A stretch of 64,000 nt of DNA from Salipaludibacillus keqinensis. Lineage in GTDB: Bacteria > Bacillota > Bacilli > Bacillales > Salisediminibacteriaceae. Positions 33,906 to 43,380 of the stretch are shown here, piece after piece. Numbering within the stretch: the first letter of the stretch is position 1; each line of letters begins with the position of its first letter. The position numbers and the translations under genes were made by a program. The stretch lies in contig NZ_PDOD01000001.1 in assembly GCF_003226325.1 (NCBI RefSeq), forward strand, positions 124,001-188,000. The letters are read 5' to 3'. The notes beneath the pieces were generated by a model that ran no database searches, had not been told where the DNA came from, and saw only the letters and a list, made by a program, of their open reading frames with translations.

Positions 33906-34677
33906 GAGAAATGAGGATCATTAAGATTCCCCCTGCTGTGGTAAAGTCAGAAGTGGAGGGAGAAGCGCCTCCCATACCTGTTGCAGGCATTTCAGAAGGC
34001 ATCTGATCCATGGACGGATCTGCTAACACGATGGCGTCAAGTTCTGGATCTCCTTCGACTAATCCTACAGCGATAACTGTATAAAGAGTATCTGCCTGTA
34101 GTTCCGTATCTGGAAGAGTAAGGACGACGTCTTCAGTTCCAGCTACTCTCACATCGAGATCCACTGTGGTTGGATCGAATTCTTCATAATCTGTTACCGC
34201 GGGATAGGGTGCGTCGCTAAATACAATGTCACCATTGGCTGCAACATCTACATTTGGAGCATCAGGTGAGAGGTGTCCCACTCGAACCCAAGCCTTTCCT
34301 TCAGTAGTAGACGAAGCGTCTTCAATGACTTTTAGATCAAGGTTTTCTAATTTATTAATGGCGGCCACTGTATACGCCTGTCCTGAATCAACTGTCAAAT
34401 TTTGTGATAATACAGCACTATTCTGATCACCGGCAGGGAAAATTTCTACCGTATACTCACCAGGAGCAAGGTACAAGTAGTCAGTAGCTTCTTTGAAATC
34501 AAAGCTTTCAACAACGAGATCACCATCTACCGCAATATCCACTTGAGGTGCATCAGGTGAAGCGTGAAGCAGTCTTACCATCGCATCCTCCTGCCCATCT
34601 GCCTGAACGAAGCGTGTGAACGTGAAAAGGACAAATAGTACAGTAACAATCCTTAGCATAACCTTTTTTTTCTTCAT
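33847..34677 (-). CDS. Cell-surface DUF4397 protein with MPATG sorting signal
   Basis: A 276-residue secreted protein: signal peptide at residues 1-25, then two DUF4397 repeats, the first beginning near HASPDAPQVDIAVDG and the second near HLSPDAPNVDVAANG. A Met/Pro/Ser linker with MPATGMGG (an LPXTG variant), a hydrophobic helix (TTAGGILMILISLGAIFFLF) and a short charged tail complete it. That C-terminal order is a sortase sorting signal. The mature protein is strongly acidic. AAGGAGATGA precedes ATG 34677; about 38 further in-frame codons upstream are excluded because they cross that site. Function of DUF4397 is unknown; wall anchoring by the adjacent sortase is inferred. Confidence 0.85.
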   Translation of the reverse strand: MKKKKVMLRIVTVLFVLFTFTRFVQADGQEDAMVRLLHASPDAPQVDIAVDGDLVVESFDFKEATDYLYLAPGEYTVEIFPAGDQNSAVLSQNLTVDSGQAYTVAAINKLENLDLKVIEDASSTTEGKAWVRVGHLSPDAPNVDVAANGDIVFSDAPYPAVTDYEEFDPTTVDLDVRVAGTEDVVLTLPDTELQADTLYTVIAVGLVEGDPELDAIVLADPSMDQMPSEMPATGMGGASPSTSDFTTAGGILMILISLGAIFFLFQNQPWNRQSEN

Positions 34678-34753
34678 CTTCTCATCTCCTTGATTGATAG
34701 TTGCATTCAACAAGTAGCATGAGCTATCTGTTGGATAATTATGTATAACAATA

Positions 34754-34797
34754 TAAAAAAAGGTTGTGATCCAGTGGAGAAAATTGGACACAACCTT
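34754..34797 (-). terminator. Terminator of yhaA
   Basis: On the minus strand AAGGTTGTG / CACAACCTT flank inner TCCA / TGGA pairs and are followed by seven T residues. Confidence 0.88.
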
Positions 34798-34843
34798 AAT
34801 ACTCGTTTTATTATATTTCGTCTACCGTATTTTCAATAGTCTT

Positions 34844-36028
34844 CTATTTTTTAGAAGAATCGAAGGTGCTGAGGACTAAGTTCCCCAGAATTGTCGCTCC
34901 ATGAAGCATGGCCCGTTCGTCAATATCAAAGTGAGGATGATGATGGGGATAGACAGTCTCCCATTCAGGATTCATAGCTCCAGTAAAAAAGAACGCGCCT
35001 TTTAAGTTTCGAAGATAGTAACTGAAATCTTCTCCGCCCATTTGTGGTTTGGCATGCTCAACTACCTTTACTCCCGGTGTATTCTCGGCTACCTCTCTTA
35101 GGAACTCAGCTTCTACTTTATGGTTAATCAATGCAGGATATCCTTTGAAAAACTCAAAGTCAGCCTTCGCTCCAAAGCTTGAAGCTACACCTTGAACTAC
35201 TTCAACCATATCCTTTTGAATTTGATCTTGCACTTCTTCATTAAATGTTCTTACTGTACCTTCTAATTCTGCTGAATCCGAAATGACGTTGAAAGCATTT
35301 AAAGCTTTGAAGGACCCTATACTAATTACGGCAGACTCCATTGGATCAACTCTTCTGCTTACTATGTTTTGTAACGATTGAACAATTTGGGAACCAATCA
35401 AAACAGCGTCCTTCGTAAGGTGAGGTTGGGCCCCGTGTCCGCCTTTTCCTTGAACTGTAATCTTAAACCGGTCAGCCGCTGCCATTAATGGACCTTCGTT
35501 ATAATCTACTTTTCCTAATGGAGTGGTTGCCCATAAATGGGTGCCATAGATAACATCCACGCCGTCTAAGCAGCCATCTTCAATCATTGGTTTCGCTCCA
35601 CCTGGTGCCAGTTCTTCTGCGAATTGATGAATAAATACGACATTTCCTTTAAGGTGGTCTTTCATCTCATTTAATACTTTAGCTAACACGAGGAGAAGTG
35701 AGGTATGGCCATCATGTCCACAAGCATGCATTACTCCAGGCACTGTTGATTTATACGGAACATCTTTCATATCTTGAATAGGTAGGGCGTCGAAATCTGC
35801 TCTTAATGCCACTGTAGGTCCTGACTGGCCGCCGATTAATTTTGCGACGACGCCTCTGCCACCTACTTTTTCACGGACATCGTGACCAAGTTGTTTGTGG
35901 TAGTCTGCTATATAAGCTGGCGTTTTCACCTCGTGGAAAGACAGCTCTGGGTGTTGGTGTAAATAGCGTCGAATGTCGACCATTTCATCGAAATACTCCG
36001 TTAATTTTTCATGCAGTTGTTTTATCAT
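34844..36028 (-). CDS. yhaA: M20 family metallo-amidohydrolase (YhaA-like)
   Basis: A 394-residue M20D-type peptidase/amidohydrolase. The motifs in order are RRYLHQHPELSFHE, VALRADFDALPIQ, the metal-site MHACGHDGHTSLLL, IHQFAEELAPGGAKPMI and the C-terminal metal ligands in GGEDFSYYL. Such enzymes hydrolyse N-acyl amino acids, hippurate or small peptides; the substrate is not readable. The position next to the ecs genes matches B. subtilis yhaA. The ribosome site is AAGGAGAGA before ATG 36028. Confidence 0.88.
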   Translation of the reverse strand: MIKQLHEKLTEYFDEMVDIRRYLHQHPELSFHEVKTPAYIADYHKQLGHDVREKVGGRGVVAKLIGGQSGPTVALRADFDALPIQDMKDVPYKSTVPGVMHACGHDGHTSLLLVLAKVLNEMKDHLKGNVVFIHQFAEELAPGGAKPMIEDGCLDGVDVIYGTHLWATTPLGKVDYNEGPLMAAADRFKITVQGKGGHGAQPHLTKDAVLIGSQIVQSLQNIVSRRVDPMESAVISIGSFKALNAFNVISDSAELEGTVRTFNEEVQDQIQKDMVEVVQGVASSFGAKADFEFFKGYPALINHKVEAEFLREVAENTPGVKVVEHAKPQMGGEDFSYYLRNLKGAFFFTGAMNPEWETVYPHHHPHFDIDERAMLHGATILGNLVLSTFDSSKK

Positions 36029-36142
36029 AAGTTTATCTCTCCTTGATGTGAATTCTTTATCCCCGTTCTTAGACTAAACCTTCTAGAAAAAAATCTGAAA
36101 TCCTCTAATATTATTTATTGGTCACTATAAATTTTCACTATA

Positions 36143-36176
36143 TAAAAAATCTCTTCCCATGTAATTGTGGGAAGAG
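36143..36176 (-). terminator. Terminator of ccdA
   Basis: On the minus strand CTCTTCCCA / TGGGAAGAG, an 9-bp perfect stem with an 8-base loop, followed by ATTTTTTAT. Confidence 0.85.
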
Positions 36177-36183
36177 AAAAGTG

Positions 36184-36930
36184 TTAAATACTAAATGGAA
36201 TGTACTGAGACAAGTAAGCGGCCATTCTGGAAAAAATCCCGGTGAAAAGCATCACACCTAATACGATCATGATCCCACCGCTTGTTTTTTGGATTATAGG
36301 CAGGTAACGATTCAAGTTACGCACTTTGTTGATAGATTTTGAATAAACCATTGCCACTATTAAAAAAGGAATCCCGATCCCAATAGAATAGAAAAACAAT
36401 AGTAACATCGCTCCGTATGGATTTGTATTTTGAGCAGCTAAGGTAAGAATCGATCCTAATACTAATCCAATACAAGGTGACCAACCTGCCGCAAACACAA
36501 GGCCGAATAAAACAGAACGTCCAAAGCTCGTTGATTTAGATGGTTTCATCAGTCTTTTTTCACTCATCAAGAAATTAAGATTGAAAATACCGATTAATTG
36601 TAAACCGAACAAAACAATGATGATGCCACCTAACTGTTCTAGCAGGGCTTGATTTTGAAAAAAGAAGCCTCCAATAAAGGAAGATGAAGCACCTAAAATT
36701 AAAAAAATGGAAGTGAACCCCAAGATGAAACCAATACTTCTTGTGAAGATTAGTTTTCGGTCGGCAGCGACAGCATTGTCTGAAATTCCGCTACCCGTCA
36801 ATTGTGCAATATAAGCAGGAACTAGCGGAAAGACACAGGGAGACAAGAAAGACACAACCCCGGCAAATAGGGCAATCCATAAGGACAAAAACGTTACTTC
36901 GTTTATAACAAACACACTCATTAATTCCAT
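36184..36930 (-). CDS. ccdA: Cytochrome c biogenesis / thiol transport protein CcdA family
   Basis: A 248-residue membrane protein with six hydrophobic segments that carries reducing equivalents across the membrane to extracytoplasmic thiol-disulfide proteins. The two redox cysteines are in SFLSPCVFPLVPAY (first helix) and AGWSPCIGLVLGSI (fourth helix), each in the Pro-Cys context of the DsbD/CcdA family. GGAGGAG lies a few bases before ATG 36930. It is not part of the B. subtilis yha-hem neighbourhood, so it is an insertion or a local shuffle. No thioredoxin-like partner gene is adjacent. Confidence 0.88.
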   Translation of the reverse strand: MELMSVFVINEVTFLSLWIALFAGVVSFLSPCVFPLVPAYIAQLTGSGISDNAVAADRKLIFTRSIGFILGFTSIFLILGASSSFIGGFFFQNQALLEQLGGIIIVLFGLQLIGIFNLNFLMSEKRLMKPSKSTSFGRSVLFGLVFAAGWSPCIGLVLGSILTLAAQNTNPYGAMLLLFFYSIGIGIPFLIVAMVYSKSINKVRNLNRYLPIIQKTSGGIMIVLGVMLFTGIFSRMAAYLSQYIPFSI

Positions 36931-37127
36931 TAAAACTCCTCCAAATCGTTCAAACTTCCATGTCCCCTATTAATATACACGAAATTCTTTTAAGTTAGAA
37001 TGGATTTGAATCATTCTTTACACTTATTGAAACTTAATCAAGTATTTATCGTATTGATAGAATGAGAAAAGTTTGTTCGTCAATTTTTTTGACCTGAAGT
37101 ATAATAGTTTTCATGGAGGTGAAAATC

Positions 37128-39296
37128 ATGTTTTTAAGAAAAATTTTATTTATGATAATCTTTATCCTTTCCATTTCTATTGTTGGAGTTCTTGGATATT
37201 TAGCCATTATATTATTCGGTAATTATACAATTGATGAAACAGATCTAGTAATGAATGAAACATCGACCGTTGTAGATCAAAACGGTCAAACGATTACAAA
37301 ACTATTCGAGGAAAATCGAGAAATGATAACAATAGAGGAAGTACCTGAGCATGTGCAGGATGCATTTATATCCATAGAAGACCACCGTTTTTTTCAACAT
37401 ACAGGAATTGATTTCAGAGCCATAGGTAGAGCGATTTATCGCGATATCGCTACCCGTTCAAAGGCAGAAGGTGGCAGCACGATTACTCAACAGTTAGCTA
37501 AAAATGCTTTTTTGACCCATGAGAAATCATGGATGCGTAAGACGAAAGAGGTTCTTATTTCAATTAATTTAGAGAGAAGATATTCAAAAGATGAAATTTT
37601 AGAGATGTATTTAAACCAAATTTACTTTGGACATGGAGCTCATGGTATTGAAGCGGCTTCAAAACTGTATTTTGATAAAAGCACTTCAGAACTATCTGTG
37701 GAAGAGGGAGCTTTGCTTGCCGCCTTACCAAAGGCACCTAGCCATTATTCTCCATTTTTAGATTATGAGAGAAGCAAGGAGAGGCGTAATTTAGTATTAA
37801 GTATGATGCAGCGACGAGGCTATTTGACAGCAGAGGAGGTCGTACCTCTTCAGGGTAGGACGTTACCAACGGAACAAATGAAAATAACAGAAAATCCAGC
37901 TTATCTTTCATATGTCGATCTCTTGTTACTTGAAGCAGAAGAGAAACATCAGATCAGTGAAGAAGAAATTCTTAGAGGTGGGTATGAAATTGTTGTGGCT
38001 ATGGATCCTGCCATGCAACAAACAACATATGATCATTTCCAAAAAAGCGAAACATTCCCAAGTTCCACCGGAGAGGACAAGGTCGAAGGGAGTATTGTCT
38101 TATTAGATAACGAGACCGGAGGAGTAGTCGCTGTGCAAGGAGGACGCGATTACGTAAGAAAAGGATTCAATCGAGCTAACGCAATGAGGCAGCCAGGATC
38201 AGTATTTAAGCCTACAGCTGTTTATGCACCGGCAATGGAAGAAGGGTTATTCCATCCTTACTCGTTACTAACGGATGAAGAAACTGATTTTGACGGTTAT
38301 ATACCGCAAAACTTGTCTCAACAGTATTCAGGGGAAATAACGATGTATGACGCATTGAGAGATTCTGTAAATGTACCGGCTGTATGGACGCTCGAGCAAC
38401 TGGGAGTAGAGACCTCAAAGAGTTATTTGCAAAAACAAAATATTTATTTCGATGACGAAGGTCTAGGGATCGCTTTAGGAGGATTAGACCACGGAGTTTC
38501 ACCCTTACAAATCGCTGCTTCCTATCGGACGTTTGCAAATGAAGGGATGTATTCAGAACCTTATTTCATAGAAGGAATCTATGATCGAAATGGAGAACTG
38601 GTATCGGAAAGAAGCGTTGAACAGACAGAAGTGGTTTCTTCTCAAACGGCTTGGTATATGACGCGAATGCTAGAGGGTGTAGTGGAAGATGGGACAGGGA
38701 GAAGCGGGGAATACAACGGTCCTCTCGCAGGAAAAACGGGGACAACTTCCCTTGATGGACAACATGGAGGATCAAGAGACTTATGGTTTGCAGGGTTTAC
38801 TCCTGAAGTATCCGGGGCGATTTGGATGGGCTATGATAGGAATGATTTGAACCATACTTTGACAGAATCAAGTGCAGTTCCTACGCGGGCCTTCAAGTCA
38901 GTCTTAACTGATGTGAATCAGAATGAAGCGGACCGACTCTATGCTTTTGAAAAGCCTAGTGGTGTTGATGAGCTACAAGAACCTATTCATTTTGTAGACA
39001 TTAGTGATTTATCCGCAGAAGTTACTTTTGGTTTCACCGGAGCCCAAGTTCAATTAGATTGGACTGCTAGTGAAGATGACCGTTTACACTATCGTGTTTA
39101 TCAGAAAAAAGGAGAAGAATTAGAATTCATTGACGAGGTCGTAGGGGAAAGTGAGTATTTAGTAAAAGGTGCTAGCTTATTTTCATCAACGAACTATGTA
39201 GTTACACCTTATAATCCGCAAATTGACCGGGAAGGAAACACTTCTAATATGGTAGAAGCGAAGTTCCAGCTATTCTCTCATGGGGATGCTTCTTAA
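37128..39296 (+). CDS. pbpF: Class A penicillin-binding protein (PBP1A/PbpF-like)
   Basis: Bifunctional peptidoglycan synthase of 722 residues. After one N-terminal membrane anchor comes a GT51 glycosyltransferase domain: AFISIEDHRFFQHTGID, STITQQLAKN and EMYLNQIYFGHGAHGIEAA. The transpeptidase follows with SVFK (active-site Ser), SVN and KTGTT motifs in order. The final 100 residues look like a fibronectin type III-like domain. GGAGGTG gives the start at ATG 37128, and TATAAT lies at 37100-37105. The position just before hemEHY matches B. subtilis pbpF, which functions in vegetative growth and spore formation. Confidence 0.9.
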   Translation: MFLRKILFMIIFILSISIVGVLGYLAIILFGNYTIDETDLVMNETSTVVDQNGQTITKLFEENREMITIEEVPEHVQDAFISIEDHRFFQHTGIDFRAIGRAIYRDIATRSKAEGGSTITQQLAKNAFLTHEKSWMRKTKEVLISINLERRYSKDEILEMYLNQIYFGHGAHGIEAASKLYFDKSTSELSVEEGALLAALPKAPSHYSPFLDYERSKERRNLVLSMMQRRGYLTAEEVVPLQGRTLPTEQMKITENPAYLSYVDLLLLEAEEKHQISEEEILRGGYEIVVAMDPAMQQTTYDHFQKSETFPSSTGEDKVEGSIVLLDNETGGVVAVQGGRDYVRKGFNRANAMRQPGSVFKPTAVYAPAMEEGLFHPYSLLTDEETDFDGYIPQNLSQQYSGEITMYDALRDSVNVPAVWTLEQLGVETSKSYLQKQNIYFDDEGLGIALGGLDHGVSPLQIAASYRTFANEGMYSEPYFIEGIYDRNGELVSERSVEQTEVVSSQTAWYMTRMLEGVVEDGTGRSGEYNGPLAGKTGTTSLDGQHGGSRDLWFAGFTPEVSGAIWMGYDRNDLNHTLTESSAVPTRAFKSVLTDVNQNEADRLYAFEKPSGVDELQEPIHFVDISDLSAEVTFGFTGAQVQLDWTASEDDRLHYRVYQKKGEELEFIDEVVGESEYLVKGASLFSSTNYVVTPYNPQIDREGNTSNMVEAKFQLFSHGDAS

Positions 39297-39304
39297 TTAC
39301 TTGG

Positions 39305-39336
39305 AACACCTGCTTTTTATGAAGCAGGTGTTTTTT
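39305..39336 (+). terminator. Terminator of pbpF
   Basis: AACACCTGCTT / AAGCAGGTGTT, an 11-bp perfect stem with a 6-base loop and a T run. Confidence 0.9.
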
Positions 39337-39373
39337 AGGGGCTTTTATAGGTGTGGATTGGGAAAAACAGTGG

Positions 39374-39427
39374 TCTATTGGCGAAAACAATGCCTCTATC
39401 AGCGAAAACCAACGTTCTATCAGCATG
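39374..39427. repeat. Tandem degenerate 21-base repeats (TCTATYRGCGAAAAC type)
   Basis: TCTATTGGCGAAAAC at 39374 recurs as TCTATCAGCGAAAAC at 39395 and as TCTATCAGC at 39416, exactly 21 bases apart each time; a weaker copy precedes them. It is too short and degenerate for a CRISPR array. I recall similar TCTATCAGCGA tracts in other Bacillaceae intergenic regions; their role is unknown. Confidence 0.6.
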
Positions 39428-39617
39428 TTGTAATCATGATAAAGTACGAAGTTAAAAACCCCTTAATAAGAACTTAAATGTGAACATAATGTGAACGACT
39501 ATCTCTTGAGACCCTAGTGGTGTAAAATCTGAATGAAAAAGAGTATAATTTATTTTAGTACGTTTTATGGTTCGATCTATATAAAGAATCATATATATTA
39601 GATTTGGGGTGTAGACA

Positions 39618-40670
39618 TTGACAGGAAAGTTTAACGATCAATTTTTGAAAGCATGTAGACAGGAACCAATCAGTCATGTGCCGGTATGGTATATGAGACA
39701 GGCAGGAAGATCACAGCCTGAATACAGAGAGTTAAAGAAAAAATACAGTCTAGAAGAAATCACTCACCGTCCAGAGACGTGTGCGTGGGTGACTAAACTT
39801 CCAGTGGATCAATACAATAACGACGCAGCGATATTATATAAAGATATTATGACCCCATTACCAGCAATGGGTGTAGACGTTGAGATTAAAAAAGGGATTG
39901 GACCAGTTATTTCTAATCCGATTCAATCTTTGAAAGATGTAGAACGTTTAGGTCAGTTAAACCCTGAAAAAGACGTGGATTTTGTGTTAGAAACCATCAA
40001 AATCTTACGTAGCCAGTTAACTGTGCCTCTTATTAGCTTTAGTGGTGCTCCATTTACGTTAGCGAGCTATATGATTGAAGGCGGCCCTTCAAAGAATTAC
40101 AATAAAACGAAAGGCATGATGTACTCCCAACCTGAAGCTTGGAACTTATTAATGGAAAAACTAGGCGATATGGTGGTTACATATGTCAAATCTCAAATCC
40201 GAGCAGGGTCTCAAGCTATTCAAATTTTTGACTCTTGGGTAGGCGCTTTAAATCAGCAAGATTATCAAACGTTTGTCAAACCTGTGATGAACCGAATCTT
40301 TTCTGAATTGAAGGGTGAAGGAGTTCCCCTAATCATGTTTGGTGTCGGTGGTCGTCATTTAACGTTAGATTGGCATGAACTACCATTAGATGTGGTAGGT
40401 CTTGACTGGCGCTATCCGATTAAAGAAGCTAGAGCAGAAGGAATTACAAAGACTGTTCAAGGGAATTTAGATCCTTGTGTTTTAATGGCCCCTTGGCCGG
40501 TAATTGAAGCAAAAACGAAAGACATTCTGGATCAAGGAATGGCGCAGCCAGGTTTTATCTTTAATTTAGGTCACGGTGTCTTTCCAGAAGTAGATCCGGC
40601 AACTTTAAAAAGGCTTACAGCGTTTGTTCATGAATATTCAGCCGAAAAACTTGCTCAAATTAACCGATAA
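39618..40670 (+). CDS. hemE: Uroporphyrinogen decarboxylase
   Basis: Decarboxylates uroporphyrinogen III to coproporphyrinogen III. The 350-residue protein has the N-terminal signature [17 protein letters not shown], the substrate-binding [15 protein letters not shown], and the C-terminal [18 protein letters not shown]. The start is TTG 39618 with GGGGTG six bases upstream, which gives the N-terminus expected from other Bacillus HemE proteins. It is first in a hemE-hemH-hemY operon with gaps of only 12 and 3 bases. Confidence 0.95.
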   Translation: MTGKFNDQFLKACRQEPISHVPVWYMRQAGRSQPEYRELKKKYSLEEITHRPETCAWVTKLPVDQYNNDAAILYKDIMTPLPAMGVDVEIKKGIGPVISNPIQSLKDVERLGQLNPEKDVDFVLETIKILRSQLTVPLISFSGAPFTLASYMIEGGPSKNYNKTKGMMYSQPEAWNLLMEKLGDMVVTYVKSQIRAGSQAIQIFDSWVGALNQQDYQTFVKPVMNRIFSELKGEGVPLIMFGVGGRHLTLDWHELPLDVVGLDWRYPIKEARAEGITKTVQGNLDPCVLMAPWPVIEAKTKDILDQGMAQPGFIFNLGHGVFPEVDPATLKRLTAFVHEYSAEKLAQINR

Positions 40671-40682
40671 AGGATGATCAAT

Positions 40683-41615
40683 GTGAAAAAGAAAGTAGGA
40701 TTATTAGTCATGGCTTATGGAACTCCCCGAACGATGGATGAGATTGAGCCATTTTATACTCATATCCGCCGAGGAAGAAAACCTTCACAAGAACAGTTAG
40801 ATGATTTAACAGAACGATATGAGGCGATAGGTGGAATCTCTCCTCTTGCTAAGATCACAACGGATCAAGCTACTCATTTACAGGATGAGTTAAATCGTCG
40901 CTATACAGATAAAGAATTCATAGCATATCAAGGATTGAAGCATATAGATCCTTTTATTGAAGATGCCATCCATAAAATGAAAGAAGATGGTATAGAAGAA
41001 GCCGTGAGCATTGTATTAGCTCCTCATTATTCTACATTTAGCGTAAAAGCCTATAATGGACGAGCTAAAGAAGAGTCCGAATCTATACAAGGTCCTACGC
41101 TAACAAGTGTTGAAAGCTGGTATGATGAGCCAGGATTTATTGATTATTGGGCGAAGCAAATCCGAATCACGAGAGAAACGATGACTGAAGAAGAAAAAGA
41201 TCATCATGTAGTGATTTTTTCTGCTCATAGTTTACCGGAAAAAATTCTTCAGAACGGTGATCCTTATCCGGATCAATTGAAGGAAACAGCCAAGTTGATT
41301 GCTGAAAAAGCGGAAGTTAAAAATTATGAAATCGGCTGGCAAAGTGAGGGGAATACACCAGATCCATGGATCGGTCCCGATGTTCAAGATTTAACGAGAG
41401 ATTTACACGAAAAGCTAGAATACAAAGCTTATATGTACTGCCCGGTAGGATTTGTCGCTGATCACTTAGAAGTATTGTACGACAATGACTATGAGTGCAA
41501 AGTGGTAACTGATGAAGTAGGTGCAGGGTATTATCGGCCCGAGATGCCAAATGCTAAAAGTGAGTTCATCGATACGTTAGCGACTGTTATTCAAAAAACA
41601 TTAAAGGATGTATAA
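40683..41615 (+). CDS. hemH: Coproporphyrin III ferrochelatase (HemH/CpfC)
   Basis: Inserts iron into the porphyrin; in Gram-positive bacteria the substrate is coproporphyrin III in the coproporphyrin-dependent pathway. The 310-residue protein carries [16 protein letters not shown], the metal-site histidine in [11 protein letters not shown] and the C-terminal [26 protein letters not shown] overlaps the first possible ATG (40674), so the GTG at 40683 is the likely start; this also gives the typical length. It overlaps the hemE tail region and lies three bases before hemY. Confidence 0.94.
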   Translation: MKKKVGLLVMAYGTPRTMDEIEPFYTHIRRGRKPSQEQLDDLTERYEAIGGISPLAKITTDQATHLQDELNRRYTDKEFIAYQGLKHIDPFIEDAIHKMKEDGIEEAVSIVLAPHYSTFSVKAYNGRAKEESESIQGPTLTSVESWYDEPGFIDYWAKQIRITRETMTEEEKDHHVVIFSAHSLPEKILQNGDPYPDQLKETAKLIAEKAEVKNYEIGWQSEGNTPDPWIGPDVQDLTRDLHEKLEYKAYMYCPVGFVADHLEVLYDNDYECKVVTDEVGAGYYRPEMPNAKSEFIDTLATVIQKTLKDV

Positions 41616-41618
41616 CGG

Positions 41619-43031
41619 ATGCCTAAACAAAGAATAGCCGTCATAGGTGGCGGAATGACAGGGATTTCTGCTGCTTTTTATCTCCAAGAAGAGATTAAAG
41701 CGCAGCGAATAGATGCCGAATATGTTTTGTACGAAGCGAACGACCGTTTAGGTGGTCGTATTCAAACCGACTACACGGATGGGTTTATTATTGAGCAAGG
41801 ACCCGATTCATTCTTAGCTAGAAAAACAAGCATGACCGAATTAGCTAAAGATATAGGAATGGCCGATGAGTTAGTAGACAATGCATCAGGAGCTTTTATC
41901 CTTCATCAAAATAAACTTTTCCCTATGCCAGAAGGCGCCGTAATGGGAATACCTACTCAATGGTTGCCTTTCATTAAAACAGGGTTGTTTTCTCCTAAAG
42001 GCAAGGCGAGAGCTGCGTTTGACCTCGTTTTGCCGAAAACAACAGAAGAAGGCGTAGACTTGTCTCTGGGCCATTTCTTCAGAAATCGTTTAGGTAATGA
42101 AGTGGTGGATCATTTAATTGAGCCCCTTCTGTCTGGAATTTATGCTGGGAACATTGATCGGTTAAGCTTGCAAGCTACTTTTCCACAGTTTCAGCAAATG
42201 GAAGCTAAATACCGAAGTCTTATTCTCGGGATGAAGACTTCCATGGCTAAAAACCAAGGGGGTCAGGCTTCTTCCAAAGAACCTAAAGGGAAAAAGAAAG
42301 GCATGTTCCTTACTTTTCAAGGCGGCTTGCAAACGATGGTTGACCGAGTAGAAGAGAAGTTAGATGATGATAGTGTGAAAAAGAATATGGCGCTGATAAA
42401 AATTGAAAAAGAGTCTGAGCGTTATCGTCTGTTTTTCGAGGATGGGTCAGAGGATTTGGTAGACCGAGTCCTCTTAACGACCCCGCACCAACATGCTAGT
42501 TCAGTTTTTCAGTCTGAAACCTTTATGAAACCTATAAAAGAAATTCCTGCAACCTCTGTTGCAACTGTGGCTCTTGCTTATCCGAAAGAAGCGATAAAGA
42601 AAGATATCGACGGAACGGGATTCGTTGTATCGAAAAAAACAAATTATTCGATTACAGCTTGCACATGGACTCATAAAAAGTGGAAGCACTCTGCCCCGGA
42701 AGGTTACGCTTTATTGAGGGCGTATATTGGGAAAGCAGGGGACGATAAGATTGTAGGCGAGCCTGACGAAGTAATCTTAGATAAGGTGAAGCAGGATTTG
42801 GATCATATCATGAAAATTGATGGAGATCCCTTGTTCTATCGGATTAAACGATGGAAAGAATCCATGCCACAGTATGAAGTAGGCCATTTAGAGAGACTAA
42901 AAGTTGTTAGACAAAACTTAGCATCTAAATACCCTGGCGTGAGGTTAGTAGGAGCTAGCTACAATGGGATTGGATTACCAGATTGTATTGATCAAGCTAA
43001 AACAGCAGTGAAAGAATTAGTTAATGAATGA
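41619..43031 (+). CDS. hemY: Coproporphyrinogen III oxidase (HemY/CgoX)
   Basis: FAD-dependent oxidase that produces coproporphyrin III (formerly called protoporphyrinogen oxidase). The 470-residue length equals that of B. subtilis HemY. The dinucleotide motif is IAVIGGGMTGISAAFYL, followed by YEANDRLGGRIQTDYTDGF, GPDSFLARK and the C-terminal GIGLPDCIDQAKTA. It completes the hemEHY operon, which is followed by a long hairpin. Confidence 0.95.
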   Translation: MPKQRIAVIGGGMTGISAAFYLQEEIKAQRIDAEYVLYEANDRLGGRIQTDYTDGFIIEQGPDSFLARKTSMTELAKDIGMADELVDNASGAFILHQNKLFPMPEGAVMGIPTQWLPFIKTGLFSPKGKARAAFDLVLPKTTEEGVDLSLGHFFRNRLGNEVVDHLIEPLLSGIYAGNIDRLSLQATFPQFQQMEAKYRSLILGMKTSMAKNQGGQASSKEPKGKKKGMFLTFQGGLQTMVDRVEEKLDDDSVKKNMALIKIEKESERYRLFFEDGSEDLVDRVLLTTPHQHASSVFQSETFMKPIKEIPATSVATVALAYPKEAIKKDIDGTGFVVSKKTNYSITACTWTHKKWKHSAPEGYALLRAYIGKAGDDKIVGEPDEVILDKVKQDLDHIMKIDGDPLFYRIKRWKESMPQYEVGHLERLKVVRQNLASKYPGVRLVGASYNGIGLPDCIDQAKTAVKELVNE

Positions 43032-43037
43032 GTCGTA

Positions 43038-43088
43038 AATTTTAAACCTGGCATGGAAAGGTACTTCAGTCCATGCCAGGTTTAAAAT
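43038..43088. terminator. Hairpin downstream of hemY
   Basis: ATTTTAAACCTGGCATGG / CCATGCCAGGTTTAAAAT, an 18-bp near-perfect stem with a 14-base loop; usable as terminator on both strands. Confidence 0.75.
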
Positions 43089-43180
43089 GAAAGCTCAATG
43101 ATACTAACTGGCTGTGCGAATGTCTTCCACACTCTTTTTTTGATTCAAGTTAGCCTCCCCTTGCAAATGGTTTCCTGATT

Positions 43181-43214
43181 TTTTAAAAAAATAACCGTAC
43201 GCTTTTGCGCACGG
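43181..43214 (-). terminator. Terminator candidate of the ureohydrolase gene
   Basis: On the minus strand CCGTGCGC / GCGTACGG pairs with one mismatch around AAAA and is followed by TTATTTTTTT. Confidence 0.65.
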
Positions 43215-43380
43215 CTTCCACAGGGAGAGGAAATATGAGAAAGTGGGGGAGTTATATAATTATAGATACCACCATCTAAATAGTTTAAACCTATTTTTCA
43301 AAATAAATAAAAAATTTTGACTCTTTTTCCGTACTGGCTAGATCGTTCTCTGGAATTGGTTTAGAGACAACAAATTATGG

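Larger units (their letters stand above)
39297..39617. other. Intergenic region between pbpF and hemE
   Basis: These 321 bases contain no gene. They hold the pbpF terminator, a short array of degenerate 21-base repeats (39374-39427) and a TATAAT (39544-39549) that is the likely -10 of the hemEHY promoter, with a weak -35. Confidence 0.65.
43032..43380. other. Intergenic region between hemY and the ureohydrolase gene
   Basis: About 350 bases without a supported gene between convergent genes. Contents are two hairpins (43038-43088 and 43181-43214). A 14-codon frame at about 43235 with a good ribosome site is too short to claim. Confidence 0.6.

Noticed and set aside
33484-33924. 146-codon frame antisense to the sortase gene
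   Set aside because: The minus-strand sortase with complete catalytic residues explains this sequence; the antisense frame has no start signal.
39350-39430. Possible CRISPR array
   Set aside because: Units are 21 bases, degenerate and contiguous without spacers; no cas genes nearby.
43220-43280. 14-codon frame with a good ribosome site after the hemY region
   Set aside because: Too short to support as a gene without expression or conservation data.
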